A program made the position numbers and the translations under genes. A stretch of DNA of 64,000 nucleotides from Bacteroidota bacterium (GTDB taxonomy: Bacteria > Bacteroidota > Bacteroidia > Flavobacteriales > Flavobacteriaceae), in the NCBI GenBank assembly GCA_947447375.1, contig CANFJB010000005.1, forward strand, positions 110,478 through 174,477, read 5' to 3'. Under the pieces are notes generated by a model. That model searched no databases, was not told where the DNA came from, and saw only the letters and a list, made by a program, of their open reading frames with translations. Positions within the stretch are counted from its first letter, which is position 1. Each line of letters begins with the position of its first letter. This document shows positions 53,329 through 62,989 of the stretch, one piece after another.

Positions 53329-54318
53329 TTAATTTTGTTTTAACTCTTTAATCGCTTTTGCAAATTCTTCTCCTAAGATTGTTTCAATGTTGTATTTTTT
53401 TACCTCTGATTTATTTAATTGATGAGACCAAGTCACTCTTTTATCGGTTTTTGCGGCTTCCCCTTTACAATTATATTCTCCATAGTACGAGTTTATTTCG
53501 GCTTCTGGTTTCGACCAATTGTTCCATCCTTCAGGTAATATATGATTGCCTAATTCACATTCTATGAAAACGGTTTTGGCAAAAATTCTCCAAGGGCGCC
53601 CTAAAAAAACCGAATTAACATTTGCGGAAGCGGTTAATTTACAATTCTTGAAAACGAAACCAAAATCTACTCCTTCGGGTGTAGAAGCGGCAGTAACAAA
53701 AGAATTTTTCAAACTATTAATGACACAATTTTCAAGCAATACGGTTGCGGCTCCAAAGATAAAATCGGTGGTTCCCTCAATATAACAATTGGTTAAATAC
53801 TGTTTTTTATTTTTACCAGTAACATATAAAGTATCTTGATTTCCAACGATAGAACAATTGCTGATAATGATATTATTGGCATTCAAAGCCAGTGCTACAG
53901 CCTGTCCTACTTCGCCTGACGCGTTTTTTATAGTTAAGTTTTGAGCAATAAACTGATCTCCTTCCACCAATAAAGTATAGGTATAAAAGGTGCTATTGAT
54001 CCCTAAATTGACTTTATTAAAATAGTCATCATAAGTAATTATGGTATTTTCTTTGCTTTCGCCAATTAATGAAAGATTGGTATTCCACTCATGAACCTTT
54101 ATTTTTTCATGATAAATACCATTTTTAATAAAGATGGTTTTTCGTTTGTAGGGAAACGATTTTGAGGCATTGATCGCTTCTTGAATAGAAGTATAATTAC
54201 CGCTACCATCCTGAGAAACAATAGTATAAAAATCATCGACTGGCTTTTTCTCTATTTGCGAATACAGAAAAGAACTAGTTAATAATAGCGACCAAACTAT
54301 TTTGGTAATGAACCTCAT
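53329..54318 (-). CDS. Pectin methylesterase (CE8), periplasmic
   Basis: A 329-residue CE8 enzyme with a signal peptide (1-20) and no further domain. The catalytic core shows QAVALALNANN, GNQDTLYVTG, GTTDFIFGAATVLLEN and LGRPWRIF, containing the two Asp and the Arg of the family. It is close to the minimal CE8 size. In contrast to the large T9SS-exported CE8 it probably acts on imported methyl-esterified oligomers. It lies between CE12 and GH105 in the operon. Confidence 0.93.
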   Translation of the reverse strand: MRFITKIVWSLLLTSSFLYSQIEKKPVDDFYTIVSQDGSGNYTSIQEAINASKSFPYKRKTIFIKNGIYHEKIKVHEWNTNLSLIGESKENTIITYDDYFNKVNLGINSTFYTYTLLVEGDQFIAQNLTIKNASGEVGQAVALALNANNIIISNCSIVGNQDTLYVTGKNKKQYLTNCYIEGTTDFIFGAATVLLENCVINSLKNSFVTAASTPEGVDFGFVFKNCKLTASANVNSVFLGRPWRIFAKTVFIECELGNHILPEGWNNWSKPEAEINSYYGEYNCKGEAAKTDKRVTWSHQLNKSEVKKYNIETILGEEFAKAIKELKQN

Positions 54319-54326
54319 CTTTTTAA

Positions 54327-55553
54327 TTATTTATCCAATTCCAAAGCAGCCAAAATAAAAGAACCTGTTGCTTTAGGATCGTTGTCTTTTTTTCTTTCAT
54401 TTACATAGTAACTATACGAACCATCGCGATACGGATTTCCTCCTAAACCTGCAACAGCACAAGCTTGGGTGATGGTAATTTCTCCATCCTCCCCTGTTTT
54501 TATCAATAACGAAGTTAAGGAATTAAAGGAATTACTGGCAATAACTTTGTACTTTGCAGGAAGATATCCTTTGTTAACCCCTTTTGCTAAAGCATATATA
54601 AACATGGAACTTCCTGATGATTCAAGGTAATTACCTTCGCGATTTCCTTGGTCGGTAACTTGGTACCACAACCCATATTTTTCATCTTTGGCTTTATCTA
54701 AAGCTACGGCAAGTGAATTTAAATATCCTATTAGCTCTTTTCGCTTTGGGTGGTTTTTAGGAAAATAATCAAGTACATCTAATAATGCCATAGCATACCA
54801 ACCAATAGAACGCGACCAAAAATTAGGTGAAGTTCCGTTTTCTTTATTGGCCCAAGCCATCAATTTACTTTCATCCCAAGCATGATACAATAATCCAGTT
54901 TTAGGATCGGTAGCATGTTTTTGAATTAATTCAAATTGTTTAGCGACATCATTTAGTTGTTTACCGTTTTCAAAAGTCGATGTGTATTGAGCATAAAAAG
55001 GTTCTCCCATATACAATCCATCAAGCCACATTTGGTTAGGATATCTTTTTTTATGCCAAAAGCCACCTTCAGAAGTTCGTGGTTGTTCGGAAATTTGCTT
55101 TATTAACAATTTCATTGCTTCTAAATATTTCACTTCTTTAGTTGTAGAATATAGATTAAATAATATTCGTCCCGCGGTAATCATATCGATATTATAATCA
55201 TCGAATTTATAGGTTTTTATAGTGCCTTTTTCGTCTATTAAAGCATCAGCATAATTTTTTATATAATTATAATATTGCTTGTCACCCGTTTTTTTATATA
55301 ATTTTTCCAATGAGGTAAGCACTAATCCATGAACATAATCCCATTTTGGCGTTTTTTGTTCATCAATTTGATACGCTTCGGGTTGTCTTTTAATAATTGA
55401 CAAAGCCATTCTTTTTGACCATTTCATGGTATCACTAATCATGACTACTTTTTCGTTTTCACTAACTGGTTGCACTTGATCCACATTTGCTTTAGCAGCA
55501 AAATTTATTAATAAAATTAAAGCTAAAAGGTAGTTTTTAAAATAATTTTTCAT
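54327..55553 (-). CDS. GH105 unsaturated rhamnogalacturonyl hydrolase (copy 1)
   Basis: A 408-residue (alpha/alpha)6-barrel enzyme that removes the unsaturated uronic acid left by lyases. It has a signal peptide (1-22). GH105 motifs are SEGGFWHKKRYPNQMWLDGL with the catalytic Asp in WLDG, and WSRSIGWYAMALLDVLDYFP and GGNPYRDGSYSYYV. It is a close paralogue of the adjacent gene (55579-56784), 25 bases away, indicating a tandem duplication with divergence. Confidence 0.94.
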   Translation of the reverse strand: MKNYFKNYLLALILLINFAAKANVDQVQPVSENEKVVMISDTMKWSKRMALSIIKRQPEAYQIDEQKTPKWDYVHGLVLTSLEKLYKKTGDKQYYNYIKNYADALIDEKGTIKTYKFDDYNIDMITAGRILFNLYSTTKEVKYLEAMKLLIKQISEQPRTSEGGFWHKKRYPNQMWLDGLYMGEPFYAQYTSTFENGKQLNDVAKQFELIQKHATDPKTGLLYHAWDESKLMAWANKENGTSPNFWSRSIGWYAMALLDVLDYFPKNHPKRKELIGYLNSLAVALDKAKDEKYGLWYQVTDQGNREGNYLESSGSSMFIYALAKGVNKGYLPAKYKVIASNSFNSLTSLLIKTGEDGEITITQACAVAGLGGNPYRDGSYSYYVNERKKDNDPKATGSFILAALELDK

Positions 55554-55578
55554 CTGTATAATTTTGTACTAATTTAAT

Positions 55579-56784
55579 TTATTTATTTAATTCTAATGCA
55601 GCTAAAATAAAAGCTCCAACTCCAATGGAATTGTCAGTTAATTTTTTTCCTTCAGTATATTGTTTATAGGAGCCATCTCTAAATGGGGTTCCTCCCAATC
55701 CTGCGCTAAAGCAAATTTGTTCTAGATGCACTTCTCCACTTGGGTCCACTTTGATGTAATTTTTAATAATTCCATCAAAAGCTGTATTGGCAATTTTAAG
55801 GTATTTTTTGGGCAAATATCCTTTGTTTACACCTTTTGCAAAAGCATAGGCAAACATGGATGAGCTTGATGTTTCGAGAAAATTGGCTTCTTTATTTCCA
55901 GCATCGGTAACTTGAAACCACAATCCTGAAGCGTCTTGTTTAGAAGCAATTGACTTAGCAACTTCGTTTAAATAACGTATTAATTCGTTGTATTTAGAAT
56001 GATTTTTTGGATAATAATCTAAAACGTCAACTAATGCCATAATATACCAACCCACCGCTCGTGACCAAATGGTTGGAGAAGTTCCTGTATCCTTATTGGC
56101 CCAACCAATAACTTTACTTTCATCCCAAGCTTGGAAAGGCAACCCCGACTTTGAATCGAAGTCGTTGTTATGAAACAATTCAAACTGATTGGCTATATCG
56201 TTTAGGCCATTTCCATTTTCAAAAGTTACTGTATAACGGGTGTAAAAGGGAGTTCCCATATACAATCCATCGAGCCACATTTGGTTAGGATAGATTTTTT
56301 TGTGCCAAAATCCTCCTGATGGAGTTCTTGGATGAAATTCTATTTGGCTTTTTAATTGCTGAAGCGCTTTTAAATACCTTATATCGTTAGTTGAATTATA
56401 GATATTAAACAATAATTTTCCGGGATTTATAAAATCAATATTAAAATCTTTTTGTTCATAATGAGTTATTGTTCCAGTGCTATCAATAAAAACATCAAGG
56501 TAATTTTTTATGTAATCTTGGAATATTATATTCGGATTTTTTTGGTTTAATTTATCAAATGAAAACAATACGAAACTAGGTTTGTATTCCCATTTTGGCT
56601 TCTCTAAATTATCTATTTGCCAAGCATTTGGATGTCTCTTCATTATAGAAAAAGCCATTCGTTCCGACCATTTTAATTGATCAGAAATAACAGTTGCTTT
56701 TTTATCTGAGGAGTTACTTTGTGAATAAATTGAATGAATTGAAAAACACAAAACACAAACCCAAATAAGTTTGGATAATTTCAT
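55579..56784 (-). CDS. GH105 unsaturated rhamnogalacturonyl hydrolase (copy 2)
   Basis: A 401-residue paralogue of the neighbouring GH105 enzyme with a signal peptide (1-21, ending IYS). The same core is present: SGGFWHKKIYPNQMWLDGL, WSRAVGWYIMALVDVLDYYP and GGTPFRDGSYKQYT. Differences in the loops around the pocket could separate activity on unsaturated galacturonyl-rhamnose from that on unsaturated oligogalacturonides. It starts 3 bases after the DUF4861 gene, so the two are tightly linked. Confidence 0.94.
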   Translation of the reverse strand: MKLSKLIWVCVLCFSIHSIYSQSNSSDKKATVISDQLKWSERMAFSIMKRHPNAWQIDNLEKPKWEYKPSFVLFSFDKLNQKNPNIIFQDYIKNYLDVFIDSTGTITHYEQKDFNIDFINPGKLLFNIYNSTNDIRYLKALQQLKSQIEFHPRTPSGGFWHKKIYPNQMWLDGLYMGTPFYTRYTVTFENGNGLNDIANQFELFHNNDFDSKSGLPFQAWDESKVIGWANKDTGTSPTIWSRAVGWYIMALVDVLDYYPKNHSKYNELIRYLNEVAKSIASKQDASGLWFQVTDAGNKEANFLETSSSSMFAYAFAKGVNKGYLPKKYLKIANTAFDGIIKNYIKVDPSGEVHLEQICFSAGLGGTPFRDGSYKQYTEGKKLTDNSIGVGAFILAALELNK

Positions 56785-56787
56785 ATC

Positions 56788-57750
56788 TTAAAGATTATTT
56801 TTAGCGTTTAACAATGCTAATTTTTTATTCAAATAAGCAATAAATTCCTCTTGTGATTTTAATCCCGCTTTTTCTTTTTCCCAGGCACCTAAAAAGTAAA
56901 ATGATACTGCGGTATTTGATGGTTTAAAAACAATTAAATGATCGTCAACACCTTCAACTAAACTATCAACAGTTGAAGTTTGATAAAAAACTGCCATTCC
57001 CAAATTATCAGAAAACATTGATTGTGGTCCGTAAGTAGCGACATAAGCCCATTTTTTGTTGGCACTTTCTGCTTTAATTAATTCTAAATTTTTCAGTTTT
57101 ACAATTCCAGTGCAAATTCCTGGGGTGCTTTTTGAAGGAGTAATTGTATGTTTTACATAATATTCATCAGGAAAAACAGACAATTTCGATTTTAAATCTA
57201 TTTTCTCATTGGCGGTATTCCAGCCAAAATAATCTACTAAAACATTCGACTGTTTACTCAAATTTTCAATCTTAACGAAAGTTGAATCAACAGTATTAAA
57301 ATGAAGTACTTGGTTATTTACCAACCTTCCAATTGACCCAATTCCCATTCCTTTTCCAACTTTAAGTATGTCCGATCCCCAAACACATTTTTCATGATAG
57401 GAATCAAAACCATCCAAACCTATCTTTGGCAAAACGATAGTATCAGAATATTTTCCAAATAAATCGATGGCATTTCTCCAATCCAAATACAATCTGTAAG
57501 CGATGTGTTTGTTTTCAAATCCTGGGCCTTCATAACGAATATCAAAAGAATGATCAGTGTGTTCTTTTGCTAATTTCATTGAAGTTACATTTTTAAAATT
57601 CCCACCAATGTATTTATGACCTTCCCATTTTCCATCTAGTTTTACCGATACTTCGGCATACGCTTTTGGAGCAATTGTTTTCTTATTTTCTTGAGCAATT
57701 CCAATTTGAGTAATAATTAATACGGCTGAAATAATTCTAATAGTTTTCAT
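56788..57750 (-). CDS. DUF4861 family periplasmic protein
   Basis: A 320-residue exported protein (signal peptide 1-19, ending IAQ) without recognised catalytic motifs. DUF4861 proteins are found in pectin and related polysaccharide loci. They are rich in beta strands and often have a WDFGAEKE-like or DGLDGFDSYH-like patch; here GLDGFDSYHEKCVWGSDILK. This fits a sugar-active enzyme or binding protein with a mutarotase/jelly-roll type fold, but the reaction is unknown. It is in the operon between an esterase and GH105. Confidence 0.75.
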   Translation of the reverse strand: MKTIRIISAVLIITQIGIAQENKKTIAPKAYAEVSVKLDGKWEGHKYIGGNFKNVTSMKLAKEHTDHSFDIRYEGPGFENKHIAYRLYLDWRNAIDLFGKYSDTIVLPKIGLDGFDSYHEKCVWGSDILKVGKGMGIGSIGRLVNNQVLHFNTVDSTFVKIENLSKQSNVLVDYFGWNTANEKIDLKSKLSVFPDEYYVKHTITPSKSTPGICTGIVKLKNLELIKAESANKKWAYVATYGPQSMFSDNLGMAVFYQTSTVDSLVEGVDDHLIVFKPSNTAVSFYFLGAWEKEKAGLKSQEEFIAYLNKKLALLNAKNNL

Positions 57751-57760
57751 AATTTGAAAG

Positions 57761-58702
57761 TTATTTATTTTTGAATATTTTATCTAAAAAATCGACGGTA
57801 TATTTTACCATTGGTTGAAACCAAGGATTAAAAAACCAAAATGAATGAGGCGAATTAGAGATGTTTTTCACTTCACTATAAATTTTGTAACTGTTTAATT
57901 TTGAAATCATATCTGTTCTACCAGCATGAAATCGAGTCATATCGCTATTAATAAATAATATTGGTGGTGTTGAAGCGCTTACGTGATTTAACGCAGAAGC
58001 TTGTTTCCAAATCTCAGGTTTTTCATCAAATGAACCGCCCAACCATAAACTAGCTACTTTTCCCTCCTCAGATTCTGGATGTTTGAAGGCCAAAATTCCA
58101 TCCAGATCGATTATGGCTTGAACACTAGCATTTTCATTGATTCCTGAAGGAGATTCAAATTCCAAATTATTATTTGTTGTCCCTATTAATGCTGCCATTT
58201 GACCACCCGAAGAACAACCTAAAACAGCAACTTTATCTGGATATACATTGAATTTTTTGGCGTTTGCTTTAATATATTTTATGGCATTTTTTACATCAAA
58301 AATGGCTGCTGGATATTGGGCTTCGGGCGATAATCGATATTCAATTGAAAAGCAAGAATATCCTTTTGAAGCGATTTCCTGAGCAAAGATTTTCATTTGA
58401 GATTTATTTCCCGATTTCCAACCTCCACCATGAATTAAAATTACTGCAGGTTGAGGCTTTTTCTCTTTTTTATAATAGGCATCCAAATGCAATTCTCTAG
58501 AATCAAGGGAATTATAAACTATATCTAACGAGAAATCAAGATTCTTATATTTTCGTTCTTTTACAATTTCAATAAATGGAAACTTTTTAATTTCCTTATT
58601 ATAAGTACTAAAAACGGTATAAGAAGTATCAATTTGAGCGTTTATTTCAAACAGATTGAGTAAAATAAAAAAATAAAAAAAAACACTTTTCATAAATCTC
58701 AT
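57761..58702 (-). CDS. Alpha/beta hydrolase (BD-FAE-like carbohydrate esterase)
   Basis: A 313-residue exported hydrolase (signal peptide about 1-22). The oxyanion motif HGGGW is at 91-95, the nucleophile elbow GCSSG at 162-166 with S164, followed by the Asp region DLDGILAF and a His near SPHSFWFF. It resembles the BD-FAE/acetyl-xylan-esterase type family. In this operon it may remove acetyl or feruloyl groups from pectin fragments. The substrate is inferred only from context. Confidence 0.85.
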   Translation of the reverse strand: MRFMKSVFFYFFILLNLFEINAQIDTSYTVFSTYNKEIKKFPFIEIVKERKYKNLDFSLDIVYNSLDSRELHLDAYYKKEKKPQPAVILIHGGGWKSGNKSQMKIFAQEIASKGYSCFSIEYRLSPEAQYPAAIFDVKNAIKYIKANAKKFNVYPDKVAVLGCSSGGQMAALIGTTNNNLEFESPSGINENASVQAIIDLDGILAFKHPESEEGKVASLWLGGSFDEKPEIWKQASALNHVSASTPPILFINSDMTRFHAGRTDMISKLNSYKIYSEVKNISNSPHSFWFFNPWFQPMVKYTVDFLDKIFKNK

Positions 58703-58757
58703 ATTAAAAATAGTAGTTATAAATGGATTATGAAAAGTGTACCATTATGTTTTTTAA

Positions 58758-60371
58758 TTATAATGAAACTCCTCTTTTCCAAGGAATAAATACATCTTGT
58801 TTTAACTGATCTGCTTTTGTTTCCAAGTTTCCGCTTGCCAATTCGATTATATAATCTACGATTTCTGCTCCAACTTCAGAAATGGTTTTTTCACCAGTAA
58901 TCACTGTTCCTGCATTTACATCAATAATATCAGACATTCTATTAATTAATGCCGTATTAGAAGAAATTTTTACAACGGGTGCAATCGGATTCCCCATCGG
59001 ATTCCCTAAACCTGTTGTAAATAAAACAACTGTAGCTCCAGATCCAACCAATCCTGTGGTACATTCAGCATCATTTCCTGGCGTATTTAAAAGATTTAAA
59101 CCTGGTTTTGAAATATATTCGCCGTAATCTAAAACATCGACTATAGGGGAAGTTCCGCCTTTTTTCGCCGCGCCTGCCGATTTCATAGCATCGGTAATTA
59201 ATCCGTCTTTGATGTTTCCTGGCGATGGATTCATATCAAACCCTGAACCTGCATCAACAACAGACTTTTCGAAAGCTTTCATTAAAGTTAAAAACTTATC
59301 TGCTTTTTCTTCGTCCACACAACGGTTCATCAATTCTTGCTCGACGCCACATAATTCTGGAAACTCAGCCAAAATGGTTTTTCCTCCCAAAGCTGCAAAA
59401 ATATCGGAAACAACTCCTAATGCTGGGTTAGCAGAAATTCCTGAAAATCCGTCAGAACCACCACATTCCAATCCAATACTTAATTTTGAAAGAGGTGCTG
59501 GTTTACGTTGAATTTTGTTTGCTCTTTTAATGGCTTCATAAGAATCTTTAATAACCATTTGAAACATTTTATCGGTAGTCCCAATTTGTTGTTGCTCATA
59601 GATCAAAATTTCTTTATCACTATTTGGATTAATCTCATTCAATGCCTTTTTGAAAATTTCTATTTGTAAATTTTGGCATCCCAAACTTAAAACCGTTGCT
59701 CCTGCCACATTTGGGTTGTTCACATATCCTGCAAGTAGTTTTGCCAACAATTCCGAATCTTGTCGAATCCCACCACAACCACCTTGATGATTGATGAATT
59801 TTACTTCGATATTATCTAAAAGATTTTCATTTGAATTTTTTTCTGTAACTTCTTCAACACTTTTTTCTTCAATTAAAGAACGTAATAAATTTTTATACGA
59901 AACCTCTTTTTTTGGTAGTAATTCGTTTTCGAAAATATCTTTTAGCTTTTCGATATTTTTGTTTTCACAAAAAACTAGCGGAAAAAACAACCAAACGTTT
60001 TTGGTTCCAACTTGTCCGTCATTACGATGGTAACCGTTGAAAGTTTTGTCTTTCCAACGATCAACATTTGGTGGAGTCCAACCTAAATTTCCGTTTTTAC
60101 CAAAAACTTTCTCACTTTGATGTTTTACATTTTCAGTGGTAATTACCTCTCCTTTTTTTACAGGTTTTGCGGCTTTTCCAACCAAAACGCCATACATTAT
60201 AATAGCATCATCAATTGCAAAATCTCTCTCTGCTATTTTATGTTTTGCTTTAACATCGGTTGTTGGTGAAACAGTAGTTCCTTCAAACAGGATTTGTTCG
60301 TTTTGAACCAAATCGGTTAAAGCGACAATTACGTTATCTGCAGGATTTACTTTTATTAATTTCTTTTGCAT
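58758..60371 (-). CDS. uxaA: Altronate dehydratase
   Basis: Dehydrates D-altronate to 2-keto-3-deoxygluconate in galacturonate catabolism. The 537-residue protein has the N-terminal SAF domain (about 1-90) fused to the catalytic UxaA domain. The domain includes FNGYHRNDGQVGTKN, HQGGCGGIRQDSE and GLECGGSDGFSGISANPALG with the metal-binding cysteines. It precedes the periplasmic genes by 55 bases and follows uxaB by 24, in order of pathway. Confidence 0.95.
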   Translation of the reverse strand: MQKKLIKVNPADNVIVALTDLVQNEQILFEGTTVSPTTDVKAKHKIAERDFAIDDAIIMYGVLVGKAAKPVKKGEVITTENVKHQSEKVFGKNGNLGWTPPNVDRWKDKTFNGYHRNDGQVGTKNVWLFFPLVFCENKNIEKLKDIFENELLPKKEVSYKNLLRSLIEEKSVEEVTEKNSNENLLDNIEVKFINHQGGCGGIRQDSELLAKLLAGYVNNPNVAGATVLSLGCQNLQIEIFKKALNEINPNSDKEILIYEQQQIGTTDKMFQMVIKDSYEAIKRANKIQRKPAPLSKLSIGLECGGSDGFSGISANPALGVVSDIFAALGGKTILAEFPELCGVEQELMNRCVDEEKADKFLTLMKAFEKSVVDAGSGFDMNPSPGNIKDGLITDAMKSAGAAKKGGTSPIVDVLDYGEYISKPGLNLLNTPGNDAECTTGLVGSGATVVLFTTGLGNPMGNPIAPVVKISSNTALINRMSDIIDVNAGTVITGEKTISEVGAEIVDYIIELASGNLETKADQLKQDVFIPWKRGVSL

Positions 60372-60395
60372 AATTATAATTATAATAAAATGATA

Positions 60396-61832
60396 TTATT
60401 TGCTAAAGTTAACATAACCATTTTCAATACCATTGCTATTTATTTCATTCAAAGCCAAAACTACCGCTTCAGACAATCCATTTATTTTAGTTAAATCTTC
60501 ACCCCAAAATTCAACATTTGATAGAACTTTGGTAACAACCAAGTTTAAATCTCCCAATTTCCATGCCTCTTTAAATGCTTCAACAATTTCAGGAGTATCT
60601 TTCACTGGTAATGCTTCGCTATTCCATGTTCCTTTATAAAATTGAATTAAGCAAGCCAATGAAAATGTCAAATTAGTCGGTAATTTATCTTTTGCTTTAT
60701 AGAATTGTAACAAACTAGGTAACACTCTTACTTTGAATTTTGAGATTGAATTTAAAGCAATATCAGCCAATGCATGTTTAATAAACGGATTTTTAAATCG
60801 ATCCATTACTTCTTCGGTATAAGCTTGGATTTCATTTTTATCCATATCAAGTGTTTCACTAATTTCACTAATAATATTATTGACAAATTTTCCCGTGAAA
60901 TCTCCGTTAACCGTTTCCATTACTAATTTGTTGCCAAACAAAATAGAACAAGGCACCATTGCGGTGTGTGCACCATTTAATATTCTAACTTTTATCATTT
61001 TAAAAGGTCGAATGTCGTCAACGATTTTTACATTCAAATCCGTTTTGTGAAATGGCAACTTTTCTTTTAAATCATCCCCACCTTCAATTGCCCAAAGGAA
61101 AAATGGCTCGGCAGCAACGATTAAATTATCTTGGTAATCTAATTTATTATTGTAATCTTCAATTTCTGCTCTTGGATATCCTGGAACAATTCTATCTACC
61201 AAAGTACTGTGGTAGGTACAAAAATCTGAAACCCAAATTTTAAATGAATCGGATAATCTCCATAAATCACAATATTGTAAAATGCATTTTTTTAGGGTTT
61301 CTGAATTGTAATCAATCAATTCACATGGTATAATTGTAAGGCCTTTACCTTTATCACCATTGAAATGTTTGAATCTTTCGTGTAACAAAACAGTTAATTT
61401 AGCAGGAAATGAACCTGGTGGTTGACTATCTGGAGTATCACTTTCAACAAACTCAATTCCAGCTTCGGTGGTATTTGAAACAATAAATTGAAGTTCCTCT
61501 TCTTTAGCCAAAGCGAGAAAATCAGCGAAATCAGTATAAGGATTAATTGCTTTTACAATGTTTGTAATTAACTCAATATCTTGAATTTTCTCCCCTTTTT
61601 TGATTCCATTCATGAACAAGGTATAAAGTCCATCTTGGTCATTAATCATGTTTACCATACCCTCTTTCAAAGGTTGAACCATCGCAATTCCAGCATTTAA
61701 ACCCACTTCTTTATTCAACCTTTGAAAAGCATAATCTACAAATGCTCTTAAGAAATTTCCTTCGCCAAATTGTACGACTTTAATAGGTAACAATGTTTCA
61801 AATCCTGTGTTTATTCTGTTTAATTTTTTCAT
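60396..61832 (-). CDS. uxaB: Tagaturonate reductase
   Basis: NADH-dependent reductase that converts D-tagaturonate to D-altronate. It is 478 residues, the normal length. The N-terminal FGEGNFLRAFVDYAFQ is the nucleotide-binding part of the mannitol dehydrogenase superfamily. The segment VRILNGAHTAMVP holds the catalytic Lys/His region typical of UxaB. It lies between uxaA and eda in one operon. Uronate isomerase, which supplies its substrate, is not in the window. Confidence 0.95.
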   Translation of the reverse strand: MKKLNRINTGFETLLPIKVVQFGEGNFLRAFVDYAFQRLNKEVGLNAGIAMVQPLKEGMVNMINDQDGLYTLFMNGIKKGEKIQDIELITNIVKAINPYTDFADFLALAKEEELQFIVSNTTEAGIEFVESDTPDSQPPGSFPAKLTVLLHERFKHFNGDKGKGLTIIPCELIDYNSETLKKCILQYCDLWRLSDSFKIWVSDFCTYHSTLVDRIVPGYPRAEIEDYNNKLDYQDNLIVAAEPFFLWAIEGGDDLKEKLPFHKTDLNVKIVDDIRPFKMIKVRILNGAHTAMVPCSILFGNKLVMETVNGDFTGKFVNNIISEISETLDMDKNEIQAYTEEVMDRFKNPFIKHALADIALNSISKFKVRVLPSLLQFYKAKDKLPTNLTFSLACLIQFYKGTWNSEALPVKDTPEIVEAFKEAWKLGDLNLVVTKVLSNVEFWGEDLTKINGLSEAVVLALNEINSNGIENGYVNFSK

Positions 61833-61862
61833 TTAATAAAGCTAAATGGTTAAAATTTCTTC

Positions 61863-62522
61863 TTATTTTATTGATTGAATTAAGCTTAAAACTGCTTTAG
61901 TTTCTGATTCGATGGTGGCATAATCTCTATCAGCCATTAATTGCTTGCTGATTAATTTACTTCCCATTCCAACTGCCGAAACCCCTGCTTTAAACCATCC
62001 TTCTATGTTTGCTCTTGTGGTATCCACACCGCCCGTTGGCATGAATAGCAATTTTGGAAAAATATCTTTAATACCACTCAAGAAATCAGGTCCTAGCATG
62101 TTTCCTGGGAACAATTTAATGAATTTTACTCCTGCATTTTCAGCAGCGATAATTTCTGTTGGCGTCATACATCCTGGGCTGTACAACACTCCTTTGCTTT
62201 GTAAAAAAGCAGCAACTTCTGGAACAAATCCAGGGCTAATGAAAAAATCAGCTCCTACTTCATAGTATTCTTGAGCTTGTTGTAGGTTTTTTATGGTTCC
62301 AATTCCTAGTAACAAATCGGGCATTTCAGCATTTCTAATTTCAACCATTTTGGTAAAATTACTTAAAGCTGCTTCTCCACGACTGGTATATTCTATCGCT
62401 TTTATTCCTGCTCGGTACAAGGCTCTTAGAATTTCAACGGTTACTTCTTGGTCGGCATTGAAATAAAGCGGTAGCATTCCTTGAGCTACAATTGCATCCG
62501 ATACTTGTTGGATCTTACTCAT
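61863..62522 (-). CDS. eda: KDPG/KHG aldolase
   Basis: Cleaves 2-keto-3-deoxy-6-phosphogluconate to pyruvate and glyceraldehyde-3-phosphate. The Schiff-base lysine is K136 in FIKLFPGN, and the general acid/base E44 is in IEYTSRG. It is 219 residues, a normal size. It starts 3 bases after the YhcH-like gene's stop, with uxaB downstream. This completes the galacturonate route together with KdgK. Confidence 0.95.
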   Translation of the reverse strand: MSKIQQVSDAIVAQGMLPLYFNADQEVTVEILRALYRAGIKAIEYTSRGEAALSNFTKMVEIRNAEMPDLLLGIGTIKNLQQAQEYYEVGADFFISPGFVPEVAAFLQSKGVLYSPGCMTPTEIIAAENAGVKFIKLFPGNMLGPDFLSGIKDIFPKLLFMPTGGVDTTRANIEGWFKAGVSAVGMGSKLISKQLMADRDYATIESETKAVLSLIQSIK

Positions 62523-62525
62523 TAT

Positions 62526-62975
62526 TTAGATTTTAACTTTTATAACTATTTTTCTTATTTCGCCTTCGCCAATCATTGGTGCGTGAACATCTTCTGGGTA
62601 AAAAATCCCAAATTGGTTGTCAGTTAATTGAAAATACATATCAGGGCTATCATTAAAAAAACGAACGTCTTTCTCGGGATTGTAATCTCCGTTGGGTTGT
62701 ACGCATTTTTCTCTTGGTTTCCATCCAATGGTTTCTAAACCGCTTACGCAAATTTGAATATCGATGTTTTTATCGTGACATTCGAATTTTTCGAGGCTTA
62801 CTGCTTGGGTTTTTCCATTTCCAACGCTGACAATCATTTTTAGGCCTTCGCCAATTTCTGAAACGCCAACAGGTAAATTCGCCAAGTCTTGTTTTTTGAT
62901 ATAATCAAATGCTTGTGCAAATAATGGGTTTAAACTCGTGTATTTCGATGCGTTAGCTAATGTATCTATTATCAT
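62526..62975 (-). CDS. YhcH/YjgK/YiaL family protein
   Basis: A 149-residue cupin-like protein of the YhcH/YjgK/YiaL (DUF386) family. Motifs are EVSEIGEGLKMIVS-like VSEIGEGLKM, SLEKFECHDKNIDIQ with the metal-binding His, and IFYPEDVHAP. Members often accompany sugar-acid catabolism and may act as isomerases or sugar-binding enzymes, but the reaction is unsettled. It lies 14 bases after kdgK and 3 before eda. Confidence 0.88.
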   Translation of the reverse strand: MIIDTLANASKYTSLNPLFAQAFDYIKKQDLANLPVGVSEIGEGLKMIVSVGNGKTQAVSLEKFECHDKNIDIQICVSGLETIGWKPREKCVQPNGDYNPEKDVRFFNDSPDMYFQLTDNQFGIFYPEDVHAPMIGEGEIRKIVIKVKI

Positions 62976-62989
62976 AGTTTTTGTCTTTA

